Of a stretch of 5,562 bases of DNA, positions 1 to 5,562 are shown piece after piece. Numbering within the stretch: position 1 is the first letter of the stretch; the number at the start of each line of letters is the position of its first letter. The translations under genes were made by a program, and so were the position numbers. The stretch is from Candidatus Alistipes excrementipullorum (GTDB taxonomy: Bacteria; Bacteroidota; Bacteroidia; Bacteroidales; Rikenellaceae): positions 1-5,562 of the forward strand of contig DXGW01000108.1 of assembly GCA_019113665.1 (NCBI GenBank), read 5' to 3'. Under the pieces are notes generated by a model. The model saw only the letters and a list, made by a program, of their open reading frames with translations, was not told where the DNA came from and did no database searches.

Positions 1-15
1 CATATATAACAAGAC

Positions 16-60
16 AACGTTTCGTTCCGGCCGCGATATTCGGCCGGAACGAAATGTTTT
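16..60 (+). terminator. Strong rho-independent terminator of an upstream gene
   Basis: A perfect 14-bp inverted repeat (TTTCGTTCCGGCCG at 20-33, its complement at 41-54) encloses a 7-nt loop (34-40). The stem extends to 16-33/41-58 if one G-U pair is allowed. It ends in a short T run (57-60) on the plus strand, so it most likely ends a rightward gene lying left of the window and insulates the fimbrial operon. On the minus strand no T run follows. Confidence 0.85.
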
Positions 61-297
61 ACATATCCTGCCCAAGCTACGACAAAGGTTGCATAATCTG
101 CTGCAACATATGGATTCACATCTAATTAGCATCTTTAACCCGCGCCAACGATAAAGTCCGTTTACTCCGAATTGCATCACAAATCTTTTTCAGGCATTAA
201 AATTGATAGACTTATACAAAAATAATTTTCTATCAATACGGCTACGTAGATACGGCGGGTCTACTCGAATATCGGCATAAGCGGAATTGCATGCAAA
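61..297 (+). promoter_or_regulatory. Non-coding leader with probable operon promoter
   Basis: No convincing gene is seen in these 237 bases. They lie between a terminator and the first gene of a rightward operon, so the operon promoter is expected here. The best candidate is the AT-rich patch around 202-237: TAATTTTC (223-230) matches the Bacteroidetes -7 consensus TAnnTTTG except at the last base, with ATTG (202-205) as a weak -33 element about 17 bp upstream. This would give a 5' untranslated leader of roughly 60 nt. A small dyad GTTGCA-N8-TGCAAC (88-107) also lies here. The assignment rests on position and weak motif matches only. Confidence 0.4.
202..237. repeat. 9-bp inverted repeat framing the promoter-like patch
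   Basis: ATTGATAGA (202-210) and TCTATCAAT (229-237) are perfect inverted copies separated by 18 AT-rich bases. The spacer holds the -7-like element on the plus strand and, on the minus strand, a perfect TATTTTTG (224 down to 217). It may be an operator dyad or an RNA stem. The spacer is far shorter than that of known Bacteroides invertible promoters. Confidence 0.6.
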
Positions 298-822
298 ATG
301 CTTTTCGCCGCAATCCTGTTTTGCGGGATTACGGGGCATTCCCATGCCCAAAAATGGGCCTTGAAAACGAACACGTTGTCTTGGGCGGTGCTTGCGCCCA
401 ATATCGGAGCGGAGTTGGGATTGTCGGGAAAAGTATCGATGGAGCTGTCGGGATCATACAAGCCGTGGACCGTACTCGACAAGTCCAACATACGCCTGTG
501 GCTTGTACAACCGGAGGTCCGGTACTGGCTGTGCAAGACTTTCGAAGGGCACTTCTTCGGGATACACATGCACGGGGCACAATACTACGCCAGGACCGGC
601 GGAAAGATATACGACGGCTACCTGGCCGGAGGAGGAGTAACCTACGGCCATGCTTGGATTCTGTCGCCGAGGTGGAATCTCGAAGCCGTAATAGGTGTCG
701 GATATGCACGCCTGTGGTACAAGAAGCGGCCGGACCTGCCATGCGCAAAGTGCTCGGTCGACAAGACACGCAACTACTTCGGGCCGACAAAGATATCCCT
801 CTCCGTATCATATCTGTTCTAA
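298..822 (+). CDS. DUF3575 family secreted/outer-membrane protein
   Basis: This 174-residue protein matches the DUF3575 family, which in Bacteroidetes accompanies fimbrial operons and is probably a small outer-membrane barrel-like protein of unknown detailed role. Residues 1-17 form a signal peptide ending at SHA-Q. Typical family blocks follow: ALKTNTLSWA, WLVQPEVRYWLC, HFFGIHMHGAQY, SPRWNLEAVIGVGYA, a CAKC pair, NYFGPTKISL, and the final aromatic residue SYLF common in outer-membrane strands. The length is normal for the family. The start at 298 is chosen because the hydrophobic stretch begins there, but the signal peptide then has no basic residues; the frame is open back to 250 without another ATG, so the start is uncertain. 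It is the first gene of the operon, 13 bp before the next start. No lesion is visible. Confidence 0.85.
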   Translation: MLFAAILFCGITGHSHAQKWALKTNTLSWAVLAPNIGAELGLSGKVSMELSGSYKPWTVLDKSNIRLWLVQPEVRYWLCKTFEGHFFGIHMHGAQYYARTGGKIYDGYLAGGGVTYGHAWILSPRWNLEAVIGVGYARLWYKKRPDLPCAKCSVDKTRNYFGPTKISLSVSYLF

Positions 823-835
823 ATGACCGTGTAGC

Positions 836-2583
836 ATGACAACGCCTAAACATATTCGAGCACTTGCCGGATATATGCTGGCAGCATTGGCCGTAGGATG
901 CGCCGCCACACGCACCGGCACCATCGTGAGCGTATCGCCCGTTGCATACCTGTAGCCGGACAGCTCCATGGCAGTCGGCATGGACACGGAGATAATCGTC
1001 CCCGGGCGTGCACTGCCTTGCCGAACGAGGCTTGTCATGCAGCCGTACCTCGAGTGCGACGGCCGGGTGACGGCACGGTACTGCAGCGTGGTACTCGACG
1101 GAAAGGTGTATTCGAAAAAGCGGAAAGAAAAAGGATATTGAACGGAGAGACCGATTCGCTCTCATCTCGCGCCCGTACAGTACGTACAAGGGAGACGATA
1201 CCATACTCCGCGACAATCATACTGCCCGAGAATACGTGTACGGCAAAAATCTCGGCCGCAATTGCGACATACGGCTGCGGCAAGTGCATCGCTACGGATA
1301 CGGTTGACATGGCATACGTCTCCGATCTCTCGACATTGGCCGACATTTCGTTCCTGCTGGCATGTTCGAGGCCGGAATTTGCCATAAGGCCGAAGAAAAT
1401 GAGAGGACAGGGCGAAGCCATGCTCCATTTCGAGATCAACAGCGACGACATCGACCTTTCGCTCGGCAACAACCGCCACGAAATGAACCGCATGCTCGAG
1501 ACCCTGCAGAGAATTGCCGACGACTCTTTGGTCGTCATTGAGAAGATAATCATCTGCGGCGCGGCCTCGGCCGACGGGCGTTACGCTTTCAACCGCGATC
1601 TGGCACACCGGCGGGCTGAATCGGCCAAAAGATGGCTGGCTGCACGCTCTGGCCTTGCGGAACGAATTGAAACGGGAGCCGGGCCCGAGGGGTGGCGGCC
1701 GGTTCTGGAGGCAATGGTGACCGACGGCACCCCCGATTCGACGGGAATACGAATTTTGATCGACAGGTACGGTGATGACGACGATGCGGCAGAACGTCAC
1801 ATACGGAGACTGACCTGCTGGCCGGAGATCAGGAGCAAATATCTTCCAAGCGACCGCAGGGTACGATACGAATACACGTACACGGTCAGGAGCTTTACGA
1901 CCGACGATGAACTTGTCGCCATGTATGACCTGCGCCCCGACGCTTTCAACGAAGAAGAACTTTTGCGGGTTGCGGAGCTCACGCACGATCCCGCCAGGAA
2001 AGAGTCTGTATATGCCAGGACACTTGCAATGTATCCACAGTCGCAGGTGGCGGCAAACGACCTTGCAATCCTGCTGCTGTGCGACAACCGCCCGGACGAA
2101 GCGCTGGCGGCAGTCGAAAATGTGGGGAATCCCGCCCCCGAACTGCTCAACACCGAAGCCGTCGCTCTTGCATACACCGGGAAATACGCGGAAGCCGCCG
2201 AAACGTTCAGAAAGGCAGCCGGTCTGCCGGAGGCCCGGTACAATCTCGGGCTCATCATGCTCTCCCGCCGTCGTTTCGCCGAGGCATACGGACTGATGTA
2301 CGGGTTCTGCGACACCAACACGGCAATAGCCGCAATCGGAGCCGGCCATTATGACGAGGCCGGTAAAATCATGGCGTCGTACAGCGACACGACACCTCGC
2401 GCCGAATATGTCCGGGCCATGATATGCGCCCATGCCGGCGATTACGGGCAAATGGTCTCCCATCTTTCAAACGCACTGGCCGACAAGCGTCTTGCAGACA
2501 GGATAGCGTATGAAACAGTCTTTGCGCCATACATTGCCTATGCGGAGTCAGCCGACCTTGCCAATGAAATGAAACAGCCATGA
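836..2583 (+). pseudogene. DUF3868/OmpA-like/TPR fimbrial protein, broken by a stop and a frame change
   Basis: The intact gene would run from ATG 836 and encode about 582 residues of the DUF3868 family, envelope proteins encoded beside FimB/Mfa2 genes. Frame one (836-1138) encodes a signal peptide with a possible lipobox (LAVGC, Cys22), then an amber codon at 953-955 (codon 40), then family-like sequence (IIVPGRALPCRTRLVMQPYL, VVLDGKVYSKK) up to a TGA at 1139. The protein continues in the frame one base back, from about 1115-1138 on: IPYSATIILP, YGCGKC, an OmpA-like segment (GAASADGRYAFNRDLAHRRA, 1558-1617), YTYTVRSF (near 1873-1896) and a TPR-like helical region (about 1945-2570). Total length 1748 nt is one short of a multiple of three, consistent with a single lost base, perhaps in the A-rich stretch 1115-1133. 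The open frame from ATG 898 has an arginine/histidine-rich N-terminus that looks like out-of-frame translation. Without readthrough, only internal restarts (for example ATG 1399) could yield the C-terminal part. The 3' end overlaps the next start by ATGA. Confidence 0.8.
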
Positions 2584-3395
2584 ACAGAGATGTCGAAATA
2601 TTGCTGTTTGCCATATCGGCGTCCGTTGCAGTGCTGAGCGGCTGCATACGCGAACAACTGCCGGCATGTCCGTCCCTGACCGTAACCGTTACGGTCAAGG
2701 ACGTCAACTATTTCAACATCGACGATGCCGTAAAGCTGGGCATGATGGAACGTACCGAGGCCGATCTTCCTTTCAGGTCCTATGTACATTCGCTATACTA
2801 CATTATATATGACGAGAACGGGAGCATGATAGCCGAGCGTAGAAACATCGCCGTAGACAATGACGACAAGGCGCAGACCATAACAATGCCGGCATCGCTC
2901 CCCTACGGCAAATACACGATCACCGTTTGGGGAAACATGGACAACGAGGAGTCTTTGGGTGACGGCTCGACCGATGCGGACATGGAGGCGTCGGGAACCG
3001 CCGCAAACGACATATACCTGGCAAGTGACACGTTCGACTACCGGTACGGCAATGAGGCGCATACCATCGGGCTTGAGCGGACCAAGGGCAACCTGCTGAT
3101 CAAGGCCGAAGGCCTCCCCGACAACATCGACTTCTCGACAAAAAACATCGACGGTGTCTACGGCCTCGTCGACAACGGGTTCGCATACTCCGAACTGACA
3201 AACGTACAGACCGAACTCGACTGGACCGTACAGAACGACATACTGACCCAGACACTCATATGCCCGTCGCCCTCGTACGAAGGGTCATCACTGAACGTCG
3301 TCTTCATGGACAAGTCGGCAATGGCCGATGCGGGGCGTGCAACACTCTACCCTTCACTGTCGCCGCAGGACATAAACATCACCACAGGCCGCTGA
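2580..3395 (+). CDS. FimB/Mfa2-like fimbrial anchor lipoprotein, C-terminus apparently lost
   Basis: This 271-residue lipoprotein resembles FimB/Mfa2 proteins, which anchor fimbriae to the outer membrane and limit shaft length. The signal peptide ends in lipobox VLSGC with the lipidated Cys at residue 22. The N-terminal beta domain shows SLYYIIYDENG (71-81) and LPYGKYTITVWGNM (107-120), the usual 'build a strand, then X-Y-x-I-x-V-W-G-N' pattern; the second domain starts near 154 (HTIGLERTKGNLLIKAEGLP). The protein stops at LSPQDINITTGR (260-271). In relatives this strand normally continues into an RNE.TVL-type motif and a last strand ending in W-x-x-V/I-H/Y-x-M, which are absent, so roughly 30-45 residues seem missing. 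The start overlaps the previous stop (ATGA), suggesting translational coupling. The family call is firm; the truncation is inferred from memory of relatives. Confidence 0.8.
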   Translation: MNRDVEILLFAISASVAVLSGCIREQLPACPSLTVTVTVKDVNYFNIDDAVKLGMMERTEADLPFRSYVHSLYYIIYDENGSMIAERRNIAVDNDDKAQTITMPASLPYGKYTITVWGNMDNEESLGDGSTDADMEASGTAANDIYLASDTFDYRYGNEAHTIGLERTKGNLLIKAEGLPDNIDFSTKNIDGVYGLVDNGFAYSELTNVQTELDWTVQNDILTQTLICPSPSYEGSSLNVVFMDKSAMADAGRATLYPSLSPQDINITTGR

Positions 3396-4312
3396 ATGCC
3401 GACGGGGTGAAACAGGATTATATCCGGGCAGATGAGTTCCTCGACAAGTTCGACATCAGCCCGTACGCCGTATGGTGGGGAGGGACCGACGACATGGACG
3501 AGACTCACTCGTTCACAGGCAGCATGGTTCTCGAAAGCGGCGAATACCGATTTCTCGCCGTGGCGAGAGACGACCGCAACATTCCCGCAGACAGGCGTCT
3601 GACAGATCCGAATGTCCCGGCAGGCGAATGGCTGGCCTGGACAGAGGCGACCACCATATTGGAAGAGGCCACATTGGCATGCACAGGCCGACCCGATGTC
3701 TCTGCCACCGAATTGTTCAGCGGGCATACCGGGGAATCTGTCACGATAGATGGATCCGGCAGCTCCTCCGGGCAATCAAACCCGCCAATGCCGGCATACT
3801 GGCTTTTGCGTGCCGACATTCCGTCAAACACCGCAGTCAGAAACGGGTCATACGTAAATACGAGCCCGGAAAACACGGAACAACCCGATGCGATACTGAA
3901 AGGTGCGTTCGTCATGCCTCAACAGGCAAACGGCAGCATGGCCGACAACGGCAAAACATATGACAACAGTCTCTATCTGGTATTTATCGGGTATGACAAC
4001 TACCTGAAAAAGGAGATCGCATTGGAATGGCGGCCTGTCAGGCTCGTTTCCGACACAGAATCATGCGACCCGCTGTACTACCCTATTCTGGCAAATCACT
4101 TCTACAGCATCGGGAGCTGCCTGTTCGCCGAGGACGGCAGCTGTCTTACGGACGACACGCCCATCGACCTGCAGGAAGAGGGCAAGGTTGAGATAACGGT
4201 ATGCATCGATGACTGCTGGAACGAATTCTACGGAGGTGCAATAGGCTCGCCATGCCCAGGGCTGTGGGTCGATCCCGAATGGGGAGAACATGACGCAGGA
4301 GAGTTACAATAA
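3395..4312 (+). pseudogene. Fimbrial accessory/FimB-like protein lacking its 5' end
   Basis: A coding frame of about 306 codons begins directly at the fimB-like stop, one frame off, and ends at TAA 4310-4312. Its content looks real: IRADEFLDKFDI, ESGEYRFLAVARDD (3533-3574), LTDPN, EEATLACTG, ELFSGHTGESVTIDG, LYLVFIGYDNYLKKEI, then the typical fimbrillin-like ending NHFYSIGS, DDTPIDL (4151-4171) and VEITVCIDDCWNEF. This matches larger FimB/Mfa2-like accessory or tip proteins. There is no ATG near the beginning, no signal peptide and no lipobox. The frame is open back to an ATG at 3260, but that stretch overlaps the preceding gene and reads as out-of-frame noise. The simplest reading is that a deletion joined the 3' part of the anchor gene to the inside of this gene. 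The true left edge is uncertain. The next gene starts 15 bp downstream. Confidence 0.65.
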
Positions 4313-4327
4313 CAAATACCCGGAACC

Positions 4328-5275
4328 ATGAAAAACAGATTTTTACCAATCATATCTCTTTGTATCGGCATTGTCTGCATGATATCCTCATGCGGGAAGA
4401 CGGACGACGGAACCGGTCTGTCGGCAAGCGTCGATTTCAGCATGGAGTTTCTGTCACAGACGCGTGCTCCCGAAGCCCTTGACACAAATTCATATACGGC
4501 AAAGGTATACATGTTCAAGGAGGAGTCATCGGGAAGCAACCGTTTTGTCTACCATGGAGAACAAACCATAACAAGCAGCAATCTTACCGTCGGAGGCCTT
4601 GTCTCCGGGACAAAATACAGATTCGTATTTCTGGCCATACCGAAAAGGCAGCAGCCGTCGCTCCCGACATTCACATCGACCAGGCCCGAGTATATCAACG
4701 CCGTCGCCACTTACCTGTCAGGCACACAGACCGGCAATGAGATCTTCAGGAATATTTTCACGTTCACGGCATCTGTAAATCTCAGCCGCTACAGCATTGT
4801 CCTAACCCGCCAGAACGGTGCCCTGCAAATAAGGATAAACAACAGCGACGGATTCATACGGAGTGTGAAACTCGAGGTTGCAAGCCAGTCAGCAATGTAT
4901 CTGAATGACGGGACAGGCGGACAAGTCATAACCTCCGGCAACGCAATATCGTTATCGAAGAGCGCCCAGCCCTACTGGACCTCGGATTATCGCATAAGCA
5001 TAAACGTCCTGCCCACAGAGGACATTACCGGAAAAGGCCAACTGACCCTGACGTATTATAACGGCCGTTCGGCCGTATATTCATTAAAATCGACTTCCGG
5101 CCGCATTCCGATATACCCCAACCAGATAACATGGCTTGTAATGGGACGTGACTGCCATTACGGCGGGAATGACAACGATTCCGAAGCAGAGAGCCGCACA
5201 ATCTTCGGGGATATGCAAAAATCAGATATGAATACGAGTATCGGCCATGACGAAGATAGTTGCATTGAGTTTTAA
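4328..5275 (+). CDS. Fimbrillin-like lipoprotein (candidate pilin or tip subunit)
   Basis: This 315-residue protein has a lipoprotein signal peptide (basic KNR, hydrophobic core, lipobox MISSC with Cys22) followed by DFSMEFLSQTRAPE. A 'TRA' around residue 46 is common in Bacteroidetes fimbrillins, where an arginine protease can cut during pilus maturation; cleavage here is inference. The rest is predicted beta-rich with low charge: TAKVYMFKE (a fimbrillin-type first strand), GTKYRFVFLAIPK, FTFTASVNLSRYSIVLTRQNGALQIRI (start of a second domain, near 150) and GQLTLTYYNGRSAVYSL. The terminal 40 residues are polar and acidic. Length fits FimB/Mfa2-like accessory or pilin proteins. It begins 15 bp after the previous stop, is the last gene of the operon and shows no lesion. 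Whether it is shaft, tip or accessory cannot be told. The start ATG 4328 is supported by the signal peptide. Confidence 0.75.
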   Translation: MKNRFLPIISLCIGIVCMISSCGKTDDGTGLSASVDFSMEFLSQTRAPEALDTNSYTAKVYMFKEESSGSNRFVYHGEQTITSSNLTVGGLVSGTKYRFVFLAIPKRQQPSLPTFTSTRPEYINAVATYLSGTQTGNEIFRNIFTFTASVNLSRYSIVLTRQNGALQIRINNSDGFIRSVKLEVASQSAMYLNDGTGGQVITSGNAISLSKSAQPYWTSDYRISINVLPTEDITGKGQLTLTYYNGRSAVYSLKSTSGRIPIYPNQITWLVMGRDCHYGGNDNDSEAESRTIFGDMQKSDMNTSIGHDEDSCIEF

Positions 5276-5301
5276 TTTCAGAGCGATAATCGTCGATACA
5301 T

Positions 5302-5334
5302 AAAACAAAAAAGGAGAACCCAATCGGTTCTCCT
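5302..5334 (-). terminator. Rho-independent terminator after tRNA tail, copy 1
   Basis: On the minus strand a 9-bp perfect stem (AGGAGAACC/GGTTCTCCT; plus-strand arms 5312-5320 and 5326-5334) with a 5-nt loop is followed by TTTTTTGTTTT. It lies 4 nt after the CCA end of the tRNA-like segment, as expected for a tRNA terminator. On the plus strand no T run follows, so it is not an obvious terminator for the fimbrial operon. Confidence 0.85.
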
Positions 5335-5338
5335 GTCC

Positions 5339-5366
5339 TGGAGCGGAAAACGAGACTCGAACCCAC
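5339..5366 (-). other. tRNA 3' fragment (T arm, acceptor 3' strand, CCA), copy 1
   Basis: Read on the minus strand, this segment has a T stem GTGGG/CTCGT (pairing with G-U pairs), T loop TTCGAGT, acceptor 3' strand TTTCCGC, discriminator T and encoded CCA. It resembles the 3' end of Bacteroidetes tRNA-Gly, which has a GCGGAAA acceptor 5' strand. No GCGGAAA, D arm or proper anticodon arm lies upstream in the unit, so this is a remnant or a tRNA-like tail, not a tRNA gene. The glycine assignment is from memory. Confidence 0.75.
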
Positions 5367-5454
5367 GCTGCGCGTGGATATGCGCCTCTTTATTTACACC
5401 CCCGACCCCTGAAAGGGGTGGATTGGGCTCGCTCGCCGAGTCTCGGAAATACAT

Positions 5455-5487
5455 GAAACAAAAAAGGAGAACCCAATCGGTTCTCCT
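5455..5487 (-). terminator. Rho-independent terminator after tRNA tail, copy 2
   Basis: Second copy of the stem-loop and T tract (arms 5465-5473 and 5479-5487), identical in the stem to copy 1; only the base at 5455 at the end of the T-rich tail differs. Confidence 0.85.
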
Positions 5488-5491
5488 GTCC

Positions 5492-5519
5492 TGGAGCGGA
5501 AAACGAGACTCGAACCCAC
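5492..5519 (-). other. tRNA 3' fragment, copy 2
   Basis: Exact second copy of the tRNA 3' third, 153 bp from the first. Upstream sequence on its strand (5520-5562) again lacks any anticodon arm joined to it. Because the window ends at 5562, a complete tRNA farther right cannot be excluded for the array as a whole, but the visible flank matches copy 1, which is incomplete. Confidence 0.75.
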
Positions 5520-5562
5520 GCTGCGCGTGGATATGCGCCTCTTTATTTACACCCCCGACCCC

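Larger units (their letters stand above)
5296..5562. repeat. 153-bp tandem repeat (1.7 copies, runs off the window)
   Basis: The unit 5296-5448 is repeated from 5449 to the window end (114 bp). The only difference over the shared length is A5302 versus G5455. Each unit contains, on the minus strand, a tRNA 3' third and a terminator. It also holds a stem CCACGC/GCGTGG (5363-5368/5372-5377) and a stem ACCCCT/AGGGGT (5405-5410/5414-5419). No open reading frame of note is present. The array may continue to the right. The near-identity implies recent duplication or active homogenisation. Confidence 0.95.

Noticed and set aside
88..107. Dyad GTTGCA-N8-TGCAAC as an operator
   Set aside because: Six-base arms arise by chance at this scale and nothing else ties it to the operon.
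953..955. UAG recoded as a sense codon
   Set aside because: Only one such codon is seen, the same gene also has a frame change, and Bacteroidales use the standard stops; mutation is simpler.
898..1138. N-terminus of the long open frame starting at ATG 898
   Set aside because: Its arginine/histidine-rich sequence without a signal peptide looks like out-of-frame translation; the +1 frame of the same DNA gives a signal peptide and DUF3868-like sequence.
329..1216. Minus-strand open frame of 295 codons
   Set aside because: Arginine-, serine- and cysteine-rich sequence antisense to the DUF3575 gene and the start of the next gene; no domain seen.
1162..2463. Long minus-strand open frame of 433 codons
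   Set aside because: It is the complement of the DUF3868/OmpA/TPR coding region, has no recognisable domain, and is explained by the high GC content of that gene.
3260..3394. ATG 3260 as the start of the second fimbrial protein
   Set aside because: This part overlaps the FimB/Mfa2-like gene, gives an arginine- and histidine-rich sequence with no signal peptide, and has no family features until about 3395.
5339..5480. Complete tRNA gene on the minus strand
   Set aside because: The T arm, acceptor 3' strand and CCA are present, but no matching acceptor 5' strand, D arm or correctly spaced anticodon arm exists in the unit.
5296..5562. CRISPR array
   Set aside because: The period is 153 bp and the whole unit is repeated, without variable spacers between short repeats.

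Overview
The window looks like a type V-style fimbrial (pilus) operon from a member of the Bacteroidales. The support is the set of Bacteroidetes-restricted families it carries (DUF3575, DUF3868 with an OmpA-like segment, FimB/Mfa2-like lipoproteins), their order on one strand, and the lack of clear Shine-Dalgarno sites. Genus cannot be resolved from this window. All family assignments come from recognising motifs in the translations, not from a database search.

Layout: 1-60 holds a strong stem-loop terminator, presumably ending a gene to the left. 61-297 is a non-coding leader with an AT-rich, promoter-like patch framed by a 9-bp inverted repeat. 298-822 encodes an intact secreted DUF3575 protein. 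836-2583 is a DUF3868/OmpA-like/TPR-like gene broken by an in-frame amber codon (953-955) and a frame change near 1115-1138; most of the downstream part is open. 2580-3395 encodes a FimB/Mfa2-like lipoprotein that overlaps the previous gene by ATGA and seems to lack its last strands. 3395-4312 continues at once in another frame with the body of a second fimbrial accessory protein that has no start codon or signal peptide of its own. 4328-5275 encodes an intact fimbrillin-like lipoprotein.

As a system, genes of this kind would export and assemble a surface fimbria: envelope proteins (DUF3575, DUF3868), a lipid-linked anchor (FimB/Mfa2-like) and lipoprotein pilins or accessory/tip subunits. Two independent places in this copy look broken, so the locus is either decaying, switched off, or affected by sequence errors.

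From 5296 to the window end is a 153-bp tandem repeat (one full and one partial copy, one mismatch). Each copy carries, on the minus strand, the 3' third of a tRNA (T arm, acceptor 3' strand, CCA; it resembles tRNA-Gly) followed by a rho-independent terminator, without the 5' part of the tRNA. This tRNA-tail/terminator tandem repeat is the most unusual non-coding structure in the window.
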